The notes under the pieces were generated by a model that was given only the letters and a program-made list of their open reading frames with translations, had not been told where the DNA came from and made no database searches. From NCBI RefSeq assembly GCF_900103285.1, contig NZ_FNGS01000011.1, positions 124,001 through 188,000 of the forward strand: 64,000 bases of DNA, in the 5' to 3' direction. Shown here one piece after another: positions 24,730 through 33,229 of this stretch. Every line of letters begins with the position of its first letter. Position 1 is the first letter of the stretch. The DNA comes from Siphonobacter aquaeclarae (GTDB lineage Bacteria; Bacteroidota; Bacteroidia; Cytophagales; Spirosomataceae). The position numbers and the translations under genes were made by a program.

Positions 24730-25761
24730 ATGAAACCCATTCTCGTCATCAAGTTCGGCACGGCGAGCCTGACCAGATCAAACGGCGAAATTGACGAAGC
24801 CGTCATCCTGGAAATAGCCCGCCAGGTCGCCCGTTTGCACCAGCACTACCACGTCGTCATCGTGTCATCCGGAGCCGTCGGCGCCGGAAAAGCATACCTC
24901 CGCGATTACCGCGGAGAACTGTCCCAACGGAAAGCCGCAGCCGCAATCGGAAACCCGCTGTTGCTCGGTCTCTACGCCAAGTACTTCGGAGCGTTTGGTA
25001 TTCCGGTGGCACAAAGCCTTTGCGAACGCGGGCATTTTGCCAACCGGCCGCAGTTTCTCCAGTTGAAACAGACCTATGAAACGCTTTGGGAAAGCGGCGT
25101 CATTCCGATCGCGAACGAAAACGACGTAGTCTCCGATCTGGAGCTCAAGTTTTCGGATAACGATGAACTGGCTACATTGCTCGCCGCCGGCCTCGGCGCC
25201 GATACGCTGCTGTTCAGTACGTCTGTCGGCGGACTGCTCGACAAACAGGGCCAAATCGTTCCCCGCGTCGAAAAAATTGATGAAAACATCCTCGGCATGG
25301 CCGATACCTCGAAAACGGCCGTCGGCCTCGGCGGTATGGTCTCCAAGCTGAGCTTTGCCAAGCGGGCCGTCCGCATGGGTATCCGGGCTGTTATTTTCGG
25401 CATACACACGCCGGAAGGCATCCTGAAAGCCCTGGAGGAAACAACCGGAACCGTTTTCGTCCCTGAAAACGTTACGATGAACGCCCGGCAAAAGTGGCTT
25501 GGCACCGGCGGTTTAGTGGCCGGGCAGGTGGCGGTGGACGACGGAGCTGTGAAGGCGCTGCTCTCCCGACGGAGCCTTCTGGCCGTCGGTATCACGCAGG
25601 TTCATTCCGATTTTGACAAAGGCGAAGTCATTGAAATTACCGACCCGGCGGGGCAGATTATTGCGGTGGCGAAAGCCCGCGAGTCGTCGTCGACGGTCAT
25701 TTCCAACCTGAAAACCCAGAATTTTGAAGTAGCTCACGCAGACGATATCGTACTGCTTTAA
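24730..25761 (+). CDS. proB: Glutamate 5-kinase
   Basis: This 343-residue enzyme is the first step of proline synthesis. The amino-acid kinase domain shows ILVIKFGTASLT at the start, VIVSSGAVGAGK, IANENDVVSD (substrate Asp), FSDNDELAT and VGLGGMVSK. The C-terminal third (from about residue 265) is a PUA domain (QKWLGTG...GVKALLSRRSLLAVGI). ATG 24730 is the standard start; an in-frame extension to 24586 lies upstream of the promoter element. proA follows after 12 bases, so they form one unit. Confidence 0.93.
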   Translation: MKPILVIKFGTASLTRSNGEIDEAVILEIARQVARLHQHYHVVIVSSGAVGAGKAYLRDYRGELSQRKAAAAIGNPLLLGLYAKYFGAFGIPVAQSLCERGHFANRPQFLQLKQTYETLWESGVIPIANENDVVSDLELKFSDNDELATLLAAGLGADTLLFSTSVGGLLDKQGQIVPRVEKIDENILGMADTSKTAVGLGGMVSKLSFAKRAVRMGIRAVIFGIHTPEGILKALEETTGTVFVPENVTMNARQKWLGTGGLVAGQVAVDDGAVKALLSRRSLLAVGITQVHSDFDKGEVIEITDPAGQIIAVAKARESSSTVISNLKTQNFEVAHADDIVLL

Positions 25762-25773
25762 CCGAAAGGCCCC

Positions 25774-27039
25774 ATGACCTCTCAGGAAACCGAAACCATC
25801 CTTCCTCTGCTCGAAGCCACCCATGCTGCCGCTCCTGCCGTTCGCCGGCTGAGCGGTGAGCAAAAAGCCGCGATTTTGCTCCGGCTGGCTGATGTCATCC
25901 TCGAAAATACGTCCGCTATCATGGCCGAAAACCGGCTGGACCTCGACCGGATGCCGCAGACGGACCCAAAATGGGACCGGCTTCTCCTGAATGAAAAGCG
26001 TATTGAGGGTCTGGCACAAAGCCTCCGCGACGTGGCCGCGCTCCCCGACCCTACCGGCCAGGTATTGCTCGAACGTACCCTGCCCAACGGCCTTCGCCTC
26101 AGCAAGATCGCGGTATCGCTGGGTGTTGTCGGCGTAATCTATGAATCCCGGCCGAACGTAACCGTCGATGTAACAGCACTATGCCTGCGCTCCGGGAATG
26201 CCGTAGTACTGCGCGGCGGTTCGGATGCCTGGCACTCGAATGTGTACCTGGTCAGCCTGGTACATCAGGTTCTCCGGGAGTTCAACGTACCCCAAGCAGC
26301 GATCACGCTCCTGCCCACCGACCGGGAACTGATGAAAGAGCTACTCACTGCCACGCGGTATGTAGATATCATCATTCCCCGGGGGTCAGACAAGCTCATT
26401 CAATATGTGCGGCAGCATTCCCTGGTACCGACGATCGAAACGGGCGCCGGCGTCGTCCATACCTATGTGCACGAAGAAGCCGATCTCGCAAAAGCGAAGG
26501 ATATCGTCGTGAATGCCCGGGTTTCCCGGCCATCGGTTTGTAATTCATTGGACTCCCTGCTGGTCGACCAAGCCATAGCCGAAGCGTTCTTACCCCGGCT
26601 GACAGAAGATTTCCTGAAATGGAATGTTGAAGTATATGCCGATGAAGCCGCTTACCGCGTGCTCCACCAGGCCGGATACCCCCTGCTTTTCCATGCGCAA
26701 CCGGAAGATTTCGGCAAGGAATGGCTGGACTACAAGATCAGTATCAAGACGGTCAACGATGCCGATGAGGCGCTGGAACATATCCGGGTCAACTCATCCC
26801 GCCACTCAGAGGCCATTTTGACAGAGAATAAGGAAGTAGGTCGTCGTTTTCTGGAAGAAGTAGATGCCGCGGCGGTTTACGTCAACGCTTCTACCCGCTT
26901 TACCGACGGCGGAGAGTTCGGTCTCGGCGCCGAAATCGGCATCAGTACCCAGAAACTTCACGCCCGCGGGCCGTTTGCCCTCGAAAAACTCGTCACCGAA
27001 AAATGGGTGATCGAAGGCGACGGACAGGTACGCTGGTAG
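25774..27039 (+). CDS. proA: Glutamate-5-semialdehyde dehydrogenase (gamma-glutamyl phosphate reductase)
   Basis: This 421-residue member of the aldehyde dehydrogenase superfamily reduces glutamyl-5-phosphate with NADPH. Conserved parts are GVVGVIYESRPNVTVD, LRGGSDAWHSN, IPRGSDKLIQYV, the catalytic Cys in RPSVCNSLDSLLV and NASTRFTDGGEFGLGAEIGISTQ. Next step: the semialdehyde closes to pyrroline-5-carboxylate, which ProC reduces (not in the window). It is co-oriented with proB and ends in a terminator. Confidence 0.94.
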   Translation: MTSQETETILPLLEATHAAAPAVRRLSGEQKAAILLRLADVILENTSAIMAENRLDLDRMPQTDPKWDRLLLNEKRIEGLAQSLRDVAALPDPTGQVLLERTLPNGLRLSKIAVSLGVVGVIYESRPNVTVDVTALCLRSGNAVVLRGGSDAWHSNVYLVSLVHQVLREFNVPQAAITLLPTDRELMKELLTATRYVDIIIPRGSDKLIQYVRQHSLVPTIETGAGVVHTYVHEEADLAKAKDIVVNARVSRPSVCNSLDSLLVDQAIAEAFLPRLTEDFLKWNVEVYADEAAYRVLHQAGYPLLFHAQPEDFGKEWLDYKISIKTVNDADEALEHIRVNSSRHSEAILTENKEVGRRFLEEVDAAAVYVNASTRFTDGGEFGLGAEIGISTQKLHARGPFALEKLVTEKWVIEGDGQVRW

Positions 27040-27058
27040 TTCCGGGACCTTACCCACC

Positions 27059-27090
27059 ACAAAAAGCTGCTCCAACGGGCGGCTTTTTGT
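27059..27090 (+). terminator. Terminator of the proBA operon
   Basis: A 12-bp stem (acaaaaagctgc/gcggctttttgt, one G-T pair) has an 8-base loop and carries its T run in the right arm. It lies 19 bases after the proA stop. Confidence 0.85.
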
Positions 27091-27114
27091 ATTTTCAGGG
27101 AATCTTCTGAACCG

Positions 27115-27921
27115 ATGCGAAAAACGTTTCTTTTTCTTCTTTTGCTGGTCATTGCCGGGAAGAGCTATGCCCAGCATTTCCGGGTACTCGCTTTTTTTAC
27201 CGGAAAAAATGACCGGGCGCATGTCAGTTTTGTGCAGGAAGCGAACCGGTGGTTTCCGGAAATGGGCCGGAAATACGGGTTTTCGTATGACACGACGAGC
27301 GACTGGTCCCGCATGACCACCGAAACCCTTTCCCGGTACCAGGTAATCCTTTTTCTGGATACCCGGCCGGAACTACCTGTCCAACGCGCTGCTTTTGAGA
27401 CGTATATGAAGAACGGAGGCGCCTGGATGGGCTTTCACTTCGCAGCGTTCGCGCTGACGCCGTCCAAATACCCGCAAGATTGGGATTGGTACCATACTAC
27501 CTTCCTCGGTTCGGGGGAATACAAGGGGAATACGTGGCGGCCGACGTCTGCCCGGCTAAAAATCGAGAATCACAACCATCCTGCTACTCAGGGCCTTCCC
27601 GGCATCGTCGTCACGACGCCCAACGAATGGTATAGCTGGAAAAACAACCTCCGGCAAAACCCGAATATCGACGTATTGCTGTCGGTCGACCCGTCGAGCT
27701 TTCCGCTCGGAACCGGCCCCAAACCGCATGAAATCTGGCATGAGGGCGACTACCCCGTCGTCTGGACGAACCGCAAATTCCGCATGCTGTACCTCAACAT
27801 GGGGCATAACGACATTGACTACGAGCACGGAACGAATAAGGAGCTTTCGTTTACGTTCGCATCAGAAGACCAGAATAAACTGATAATCAATGGCCTACTG
27901 TGGCTGGGACGAACGAAATGA
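27115..27921 (+). CDS. Exported ThuA-like domain protein
   Basis: This 268-residue protein has a signal peptide (1-19, ending AYAQ-like) and then a ThuA (trehalose utilisation) flavodoxin-like domain. Visible features are VLAFFTGKNDRAHVSF at the start, VILFLDTRPELP, GGAWMGFHFAAF, HNHPATQGLP, PVVWTNRKFRMLYLNMGHND and a final LLWLGRTK helix. In Bacteroidota such domains accompany carbohydrate-active or dehydrogenase proteins; no such partner is next to it here, and its function is unknown. It converges on the next gene with one base between stop codons. Confidence 0.86.
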   Translation: MRKTFLFLLLLVIAGKSYAQHFRVLAFFTGKNDRAHVSFVQEANRWFPEMGRKYGFSYDTTSDWSRMTTETLSRYQVILFLDTRPELPVQRAAFETYMKNGGAWMGFHFAAFALTPSKYPQDWDWYHTTFLGSGEYKGNTWRPTSARLKIENHNHPATQGLPGIVVTTPNEWYSWKNNLRQNPNIDVLLSVDPSSFPLGTGPKPHEIWHEGDYPVVWTNRKFRMLYLNMGHNDIDYEHGTNKELSFTFASEDQNKLIINGLLWLGRTK

Positions 27922-27922
27922 A

Positions 27923-28375
27923 TCAGCTTGCCTCCCGCTTCAGTTTTGCCTCGGTATCCTTATATGCCTCTTCGATTGAGTGCGATTTCCGTAAGTCACT
28001 TGCTTTCCGGGTCAGCTCGGCGAGGGTTTCGTAGTGTTTGCTGAGAATATCCAGTTCTTCTTCGTTGAGCGATTCAACGGCGACGAGGCGGTTGCTCGCG
28101 CCGTTGGTAGCGGCGATGAGTTCATTGAGTTTCAGCTGGATAGATATCGAGTCCCGGTTCTGGGCTTTCTGAATCACAAAGACCATGAGGAATGTGACGA
28201 TCGTCGTACCGGTATTGATAACCAGCTGCCAGGTTTCGGAATAGTCAAAAAGCGGACCCGTAACGGCCCAGGCAAGCACCGTAGCCAGCGCGGTGAAGAA
28301 AGCCGCCGGACTGCCCGTAGCCCGGGTAATGATCGAAGAAAAGCGTTCAAAAAACGAGAGGTGATTTTTTTTCAT
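27923..28375 (-). CDS. Low-affinity iron permease-family membrane protein
   Basis: This 150-residue protein has two predicted membrane spans (about residues 20-42 and 50-72; FFTALATVLAWAVTGPLF and WQLVINTGTTIVTFLMVFVIQKAQNRD) and a charged helical tail. The pattern WQLxINTxTTIxTFLMVFxIQxxQNRD is the signature of the small 'low affinity iron permease' family, whose transport role in bacteria is unproven. ATG 28375 places the first residues right at the domain start. Confidence 0.8.
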   Translation of the reverse strand: MKKNHLSFFERFSSIITRATGSPAAFFTALATVLAWAVTGPLFDYSETWQLVINTGTTIVTFLMVFVIQKAQNRDSISIQLKLNELIAATNGASNRLVAVESLNEEELDILSKHYETLAELTRKASDLRKSHSIEEAYKDTEAKLKREAS

Positions 28376-28421
28376 GACGGAGAAGATTTGATTTCCTTCA
28401 GAAAAAAGTAATTCCACCCCA

Positions 28422-28450
28422 ATAAAAAACCCGCCGTACAGGGCGGGTTT
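28422..28450 (-). terminator. Terminator of the CBS-domain gene
   Basis: A perfect 9-bp stem (aaacccgcc/ggcgggttt) with a 6-base loop is followed by a T run on the minus strand. Confidence 0.85.
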
Positions 28451-28453
28451 CGA

Positions 28454-29119
28454 TCAGATATTCAGGTATTTGAGAAGCATTTCCAATCGCTCGCGATCGG
28501 TATTGTCGAGTGGCTCGGTGGTAAAGACCGAGTCTATGTTGTAGCTGTACCGTTCAAAGGTAGCGACGACGGTCCGGATATCCCGACGGTTGAGCTTAAG
28601 GGTCAGTTTACCCGGCTCACCGGAGTCATAATCACCGGATTTGAAGTAGCTGCTGATAATCTTGACATCATTGGATTCGACGAGGCGGCTTACTTCCGCC
28701 ATCGAATAATCCCGGTCTTCCATTTTCAGGACGATCACGGCGCCCTCCTCCTGTGTTCCCATGTCTTCCGAGAACTTCCGGAGCAGATCGTTGACCGAGA
28801 TACTACCCGAAAAATGTTGTTCTTCGTCGACAACCGGCAGTACTTCGAGCTGGTATACCTGCGACGTCCGCAGCAGGTCAAACAAATGCTGATAGGGCTG
28901 GACAGATACTTCGGCGTGTTCGGGCTGTATTTCCGACAACGCTACATCCTCGTCGGCATTCATCAGGCGTTCCTCGGATAAGAGTCCTGCATAATGCTCG
29001 CCGTCCGCCAGTACCAGCTGGGGAATACGGAATTCCTGCATCCAGTCAAGCGCCTTGCCGACGGTGTCAGTCGGGCGAAGCGTAGGCAACAGGGGGTCTA
29101 TTAAGTCTTCAGCGAGCAT
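28454..29119 (-). CDS. CBS-domain pair protein with C-terminal ACT-like region
   Basis: This 221-residue cytosolic protein has two CBS repeats (about residues 1-55 and 65-120; e.g. VGKALDWMQEFRIPQLVLAD and VYQLEVLPVVDEEQHFSGSISVNDLL), which normally bind adenine nucleotides. A C-terminal ACT-like region (from about 135, VIVLKMEDRDYSMAEVSRLVESNDVKI) usually binds amino acids. The combination occurs in sensory or regulatory proteins of unknown target in Bacteroidota. It lies next to an alpha/beta hydrolase gene with a 79-base gap. Confidence 0.82.
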   Translation of the reverse strand: MLAEDLIDPLLPTLRPTDTVGKALDWMQEFRIPQLVLADGEHYAGLLSEERLMNADEDVALSEIQPEHAEVSVQPYQHLFDLLRTSQVYQLEVLPVVDEEQHFSGSISVNDLLRKFSEDMGTQEEGAVIVLKMEDRDYSMAEVSRLVESNDVKIISSYFKSGDYDSGEPGKLTLKLNRRDIRTVVATFERYSYNIDSVFTTEPLDNTDRERLEMLLKYLNI

Positions 29120-29198
29120 GATGAATCATTCTTTCTAAATAACCGATCAGGATTTGCGGGTTAGACGGGTTTACAGGCCAAACGATTTATCCGGACGA

Positions 29199-29978
29199 TC
29201 AGTTCTCGACGAGGGCGACGTCTTTCGTCCGCTGAAGGAATCCGGCCAGTATCTGGTTGAATTCCACGGGGTGTTCCATCATCGGGGCATGGCAGCATTT
29301 GTCGATAAAATGCAGCTCCGAGTTCGGAATCAGGCGGTTGAATTCGTGCGCCACGGTCGGCGGCGTGATCGTGTCGTTCAGGCCCCAGATCAGCAGCGTC
29401 GGTACCTGAATGCCCGGCAGGTCTTTGCCGACATTGTTTCGTTGGGCCGACTTGGCAATCTGAACGATACTCATACATTTCGGAATGCTGTTCGTGATTT
29501 CGAAGCATTCTTCGATGAGCTCCGGCGTGGCGACGTTCGGATCGTAAAAGGTATAGGAGACGCGCTCCTTGATGTACTCGTAGCTTCCACGTTTCGGGTA
29601 GCTGCCGCCCATGGCGTTTTCGAACAGACCGGAACTGCCCGTCAGCACAAGGCGCTTGACGTTTTCCGGGTTCTTGATCGTGTACAGCAGGGCGATGTGA
29701 CCGCCGAGCGAATTTCCGACCAGGGTCAGTTCACTCAGGTGGCGATCGGTGACAAATTTTTCGATAAAGGCGGTCAGGCCTTCCACGCCGGCTTCGCGCG
29801 GGGGCATTTCATAAACCGGCATCAGCGGGATAATCACCCGATACTGATCCCGAAATGTATTGATGACCGCATCCCAGTTGGACAGCGCGCCGAAAAGGCC
29901 ATGAAGCATCATGACGATCTCGCCCTGTCCTTCGTCGATAAACTGGTATCCGTCTTCGTGCTTGATTGAATAGTTCAT
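29199..29978 (-). CDS. Alpha/beta-fold hydrolase
   Basis: This 259-residue hydrolase has the oxyanion HGLFGALSNW motif, nucleophile Ser in GNSLGG, acid Asp in GLNDTITPP and catalytic His in KCCHAPMMEHP, so the triad is complete. Substrate unknown; the fold covers esterases, C-C hydrolases and others. ATG 29978 fits the family's usual start, and an alternative 13 codons upstream is not supported. It runs in the same direction as the CBS gene and may be co-transcribed with it. Confidence 0.86.
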   Translation of the reverse strand: MNYSIKHEDGYQFIDEGQGEIVMMLHGLFGALSNWDAVINTFRDQYRVIIPLMPVYEMPPREAGVEGLTAFIEKFVTDRHLSELTLVGNSLGGHIALLYTIKNPENVKRLVLTGSSGLFENAMGGSYPKRGSYEYIKERVSYTFYDPNVATPELIEECFEITNSIPKCMSIVQIAKSAQRNNVGKDLPGIQVPTLLIWGLNDTITPPTVAHEFNRLIPNSELHFIDKCCHAPMMEHPVEFNQILAGFLQRTKDVALVEN

Positions 29979-30113
29979 TTCCCGGTTTAAGACAATCGTT
30001 GAGGCAAAATAAAGCAAATTTTCTTTGAAAGATTCAAAACGGGAGGGGTGGTTTTTTTTTGAACTGAAACTAAAATAGGCGTTTCACCGGAGAAAGTCAA
30101 TGCGGAAGCGTCG

Positions 30114-30121
30114 TAGCTTTG
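30114..30121 (+). promoter_or_regulatory. Promoter -7 element for the rRNA methyltransferase
   Basis: TAGCTTTG is an exact TAnnTTTG match, about 37 bases before the ATG. Confidence 0.5.
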
Positions 30122-30157
30122 TTCGTTCCGGCAGGTATCCATCGCCGCCCCAGTGTC

Positions 30158-31504
30158 ATGCAACTTCCTGATTCCCTGTTACAATCCCTGGCTGAAGAAG
30201 CCGGTTTCGACCGAAAAAGTTTCCTGGAGGCCCATGCGCTTCCGGCGCCGGTTTCGATCCGGTTAAATTCTCTTAAAAAGACAGAACCGCCGGCCGCAGC
30301 GACGCCGGTTCCCTGGACAGCTACCGGTTTTTACCTGCCGGAGCGCCCCGTGTTTACACTGGATCCGCTTTTTCATGCCGGCGCATACTACGTGCAGGAA
30401 GCAAGTTCCATGTTTCTGGAGCGCCTGCTGACCGCTTTTCTGCCGGACGAAGGGCTGCGGGTACTCGACCTCTGCGCTGCGCCCGGCGGTAAGAGTACGT
30501 TGATCGCCAACGTGTTGCCCGAAGAATCGCTTCTTGTTGCGAATGAAGTCATCCGGCCGCGGTCGGGTGTACTGGCCGATAACCTGACCAAATGGGGACG
30601 AACGGATACGTTTGTCACCAATAATGATCCACGGGATTTTCAGCGGTTACCGGGATTTTTCGATGCCGTCGTCGTGGATGCTCCCTGCTCCGGTTCCGGG
30701 CTTTTCCGGAAAGATCCGGCGGCAATCAGCGAGTGGTCAGACGACAACGTAGCCCTCTGTGCCCAACGGCAGCAGCGGATTCTCGCGGATATCTGGCCGG
30801 CGCTGCGGGAAGACGGCCTGCTCATCTATTCCACCTGCTCCTATTCCCGCGCCGAAAACGAAGCGATTCTGGACTGGCTGAGCAGTCATTTCTCCGTGGA
30901 ACCGCTGGCCCTGGATCAGCTGCCGACGGGTGTAGTCGAAACCCATACCGCCCGTGGCAATACCGGCTACCGTTTCTGGCCGGATAAAGTACAGGGCGAA
31001 GGATTCTTTATCGCAGCCTTCCGGAAAACGGCACAGGAAGCCGAATTACGCCTCCGGAATCTTCCGAAAAACAAGCGAAAGGAGGAGAGCCTTTTTTCTC
31101 CCTGGATAGCGGATGTCTCCGATTATACGTGGGTCGAAAAAAACGGTGATTACTTCCTGCTCCAACCCGAACATACAGCAGCTTTTGACGCGCTGAGCCA
31201 GCACCTGTACCTGCGAAAGGCCGGCGTCCGCCTCGGAAAACTGGCCGGGAAAGAGCTCCTTCCCGACCACGAACTGGCGCTGAGTGTTGCAGTAAATACG
31301 TCGGTGCCGACACTACCGGTTGACCGCGACGCCGCCCTCCGCTACCTCAAACGTGAAGAATTTGACTACGACGCAACCGGCCGCGGCTGGCAACTGGTGA
31401 CCTTCGACGGGCTGGGCCTGGGCTGGGTCAAGGTACTCCCCAACCGCCTCAACAACTACCTGCCGAAGGATTGGCGGATTTTGATGGATATCAGAGAAAA
31501 TTAG
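30158..31504 (+). CDS. rRNA cytosine-C5 methyltransferase (RsmB/RsmF-like)
   Basis: This 448-residue SAM-dependent NOL1/NOP2/Sun-type enzyme methylates C5 of cytosine in rRNA. The SAM site is CAAPGGKS, the first catalytic Cys region is DAPCSGSG, and the second is YSTCSYSRAENE. A C-terminal domain (from about residue 300) resembles the RsmF extension. The frame is open upstream, but ATG 30158 (MQLPDSLL) gives a typical start. Specific target positions cannot be told from sequence alone. Confidence 0.9.
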   Translation: MQLPDSLLQSLAEEAGFDRKSFLEAHALPAPVSIRLNSLKKTEPPAAATPVPWTATGFYLPERPVFTLDPLFHAGAYYVQEASSMFLERLLTAFLPDEGLRVLDLCAAPGGKSTLIANVLPEESLLVANEVIRPRSGVLADNLTKWGRTDTFVTNNDPRDFQRLPGFFDAVVVDAPCSGSGLFRKDPAAISEWSDDNVALCAQRQQRILADIWPALREDGLLIYSTCSYSRAENEAILDWLSSHFSVEPLALDQLPTGVVETHTARGNTGYRFWPDKVQGEGFFIAAFRKTAQEAELRLRNLPKNKRKEESLFSPWIADVSDYTWVEKNGDYFLLQPEHTAAFDALSQHLYLRKAGVRLGKLAGKELLPDHELALSVAVNTSVPTLPVDRDAALRYLKREEFDYDATGRGWQLVTFDGLGLGWVKVLPNRLNNYLPKDWRILMDIREN

Positions 31505-31510
31505 CAGGGG

Positions 31511-31562
31511 GCATGGGGCAAAGGGCATGGGGTAATCAATGCCCTTTGCCCCATGCTTTTTT
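31511..31562 (+). terminator. Terminator hairpin built from GGGGCATGGGGC words
   Basis: A perfect 18-bp stem (31511-31528 with 31539-31556) runs into six T, just after the methyltransferase stop. The words gcatggggcaaagggcat are the same type as a single copy near 13319-13347. Confidence 0.88.
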
Positions 31563-31595
31563 CCCCCAGCCGTACCATTTCGCCCCAAACCGTAT

Positions 31596-31603
31596 TATAC
31601 TTG
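31596..31603 (+). promoter_or_regulatory. Promoter -7 element for tRNA-Gly
   Basis: TATACTTG matches TAnnTTTG with one mismatch and lies about 10 bases upstream of the tRNA, as expected for a short-leader tRNA transcript. Confidence 0.4.
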
Positions 31604-31612
31604 CAGTCCCAA

Positions 31613-31685
31613 GCGGGAGTAGCTCAGTTGGTAGAGCGGCAGCTTCCCAAGCTGCAGGCCGCGGGTTCGAGACCCGTTTCCCGCT
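31613..31685 (+). tRNA. tRNA-Gly, anticodon CCC
   Basis: The 73-base cloverleaf has acceptor stem gcgggag paired with ttcccgc (last pair G-T), D-arm gctcagttggtagagc, anticodon stem gcagc/gctgc around loop ttcccaa, and T-arm with gttcgag. The loop places CCC as anticodon, reading GGG glycine codons. The 3' CCA is not encoded. A terminator follows 9 bases later. Confidence 0.95.
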
Positions 31686-31693
31686 CAGGTTCG

Positions 31694-31727
31694 AAACTAC
31701 CTTTCATCCGGAAGGTAGTTTTTTTTT
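31694..31727 (+). terminator. Terminator of tRNA-Gly
   Basis: A perfect 10-bp stem (aaactacctt/aaggtagttt) with an 8-base loop is followed by a long T run, directly after the tRNA. Confidence 0.9.
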
Positions 31728-31855
31728 ATTTTTTCTTCCTCAGCATCAGGCTATTCCCTCCTTATTCCGGACTTTTTTCAAAAAAAGTCTTCGGGATGCT
31801 GTAACGAATCGGCGGCTGCGCGTACTAACTGTTCAGAATCTCAATCAATAGAACA

Positions 31856-32710
31856 ATGAAAAACGCCATCGCCTTCTTTACGATCTGTATCTGCCTCATC
31901 GCCGGAAACGGAAATGCCAAAGAAAAACCGCAATCACTTCTCTGGAAAATAACGGGAAAAGGACTTACTACTCCGTCCTATCTCTTCGGCACCATTCACA
32001 TGATTTGCGAGGATAATTACCTCTTCCGGGAAAAGGTAACCCGCGCCTTTGATGAGAGTGAAAAGCTTTATTTTGAAATCAATTATGACGACCCGGCGGA
32101 AATAGCGGAAATGCAGAAAGGAATGACATCCACCGGATCATGGACAAATAACCTCAGTCCCGAAAAAAAAGCCAGACTGGAAGACGCGTTGAAGAAATAC
32201 TACGGCATGACCATCCAACAGGCCGACAAACTTTCTCCCTCGATGATGATCAGCTATCTTTCGTATAAATCCGTCGGTTGCACCAAATTCCGCTCCTACG
32301 AAATGGAGCTTTCCAAGCTGGCCAAATCCAGAAACAAACCGATGGGCGGGCTGGAAAAAGTAGCCGCGCAAATGGATGCTATCCGGCAAAGTTATACTCC
32401 GGATGACCTGGTATCCCAGCTATCCCTGACGCCGGAATACACGAGTCTGATCGCCGAGGCACAAAAAGCCTACAAGGCAGAAGAGCTCGACAAAGTTGGG
32501 GAATTGCTGAACGATTCCCGTTTCATGAACCCGGAAATCCGGAAAGTATCGCTCGACGGACGCAATCAAAACTGGGCAGACCGTATTCCCGCTCTCATGC
32601 AGCAAAATACCTCCTTTTTTGCAGTAGGCGCAGCGCATCTTTCCGGAAAAAAAGGCCTCATTCAACTCCTCCGAAAAAAAGGATACACCGTGACCCCCGT
32701 GCTGGAATAA
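31856..32710 (+). CDS. TraB/GumN (Tiki-like) family exported protein
   Basis: This 284-residue protein has a signal peptide (1-20) and the TraB/GumN fold: LLWKITGKGLTTPSYLFGTIH (Gly-Thr-Ile-His pair) at the start, a middle LSYKSVGCTKF region, and a second motif FFAVGAAHLSGKKGLIQLL near the end. In the wider family (Tiki, EreA/ChaN-like) conserved His/Glu residues form a metal-dependent hydrolase site. It is the first gene of a unit with an ECF sigma factor 12 bases downstream. Confidence 0.85.
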   Translation: MKNAIAFFTICICLIAGNGNAKEKPQSLLWKITGKGLTTPSYLFGTIHMICEDNYLFREKVTRAFDESEKLYFEINYDDPAEIAEMQKGMTSTGSWTNNLSPEKKARLEDALKKYYGMTIQQADKLSPSMMISYLSYKSVGCTKFRSYEMELSKLAKSRNKPMGGLEKVAAQMDAIRQSYTPDDLVSQLSLTPEYTSLIAEAQKAYKAEELDKVGELLNDSRFMNPEIRKVSLDGRNQNWADRIPALMQQNTSFFAVGAAHLSGKKGLIQLLRKKGYTVTPVLE

Positions 32711-32722
32711 CCGCAACCGCCT

Positions 32723-33229
32723 GTGAATAACCGCGAAAAGGAGTTTTTAGCTCACATCGACAAACACAAGGGCATTATCCATAAAGTAGCGCGGATGTAT
32801 ATGGATCATCCCGAAGACCGGGAAGATCTGTTCCAGGAAATCATCCTTCAATTATGGAAATCCTATGATCATTTTCAGGGCGAAAGCCTGTTTTCCTCCT
32901 GGATGTACAAAGTTTCGCTCAACACCGCACTCACCTATTTCAAAAAAGAAAAACGGAAGCCCGACCGCCACGGATTATCTCCCGAAATGGAAGTCGCCGA
33001 AGACAAATCCGACAGTGAAAAAGAAACACAGCTGGATTACTTCTACCGCGCCGTACAGGAATTATCTCCGGTTGAAAAAGCACTCATTTTTCTCTTTCTC
33101 GAAGGACAATCACATAAAGATATCGCAGTCAATCTGGGTATTACGGAAGGAAATGCCCGCGTCAAACTTACCCGGACCAAAGAGCGACTTCAGGAAATCA
33201 TTAAACGCCAAGGCTATGAATTTAGATGA
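32723..33229 (+). CDS. ECF-type RNA polymerase sigma factor
   Basis: This 168-residue sigma-70 factor has region 2 at about residues 10-75 (HPEDREDLFQEIILQLWKSYDHFQGES, DNA melting and -10 contact) and region 4 at about 110-165 (LSPVEKALIFLFLEGQSHKDIAVNLGITEGNARVKLTRTKERL, helix-turn-helix). The start is GTG 32723. It overlaps the following membrane protein gene by 14 bases, so expression is linked; that protein is the likely anti-sigma or regulator. Confidence 0.9.
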   Translation: MNNREKEFLAHIDKHKGIIHKVARMYMDHPEDREDLFQEIILQLWKSYDHFQGESLFSSWMYKVSLNTALTYFKKEKRKPDRHGLSPEMEVAEDKSDSEKETQLDYFYRAVQELSPVEKALIFLFLEGQSHKDIAVNLGITEGNARVKLTRTKERLQEIIKRQGYEFR

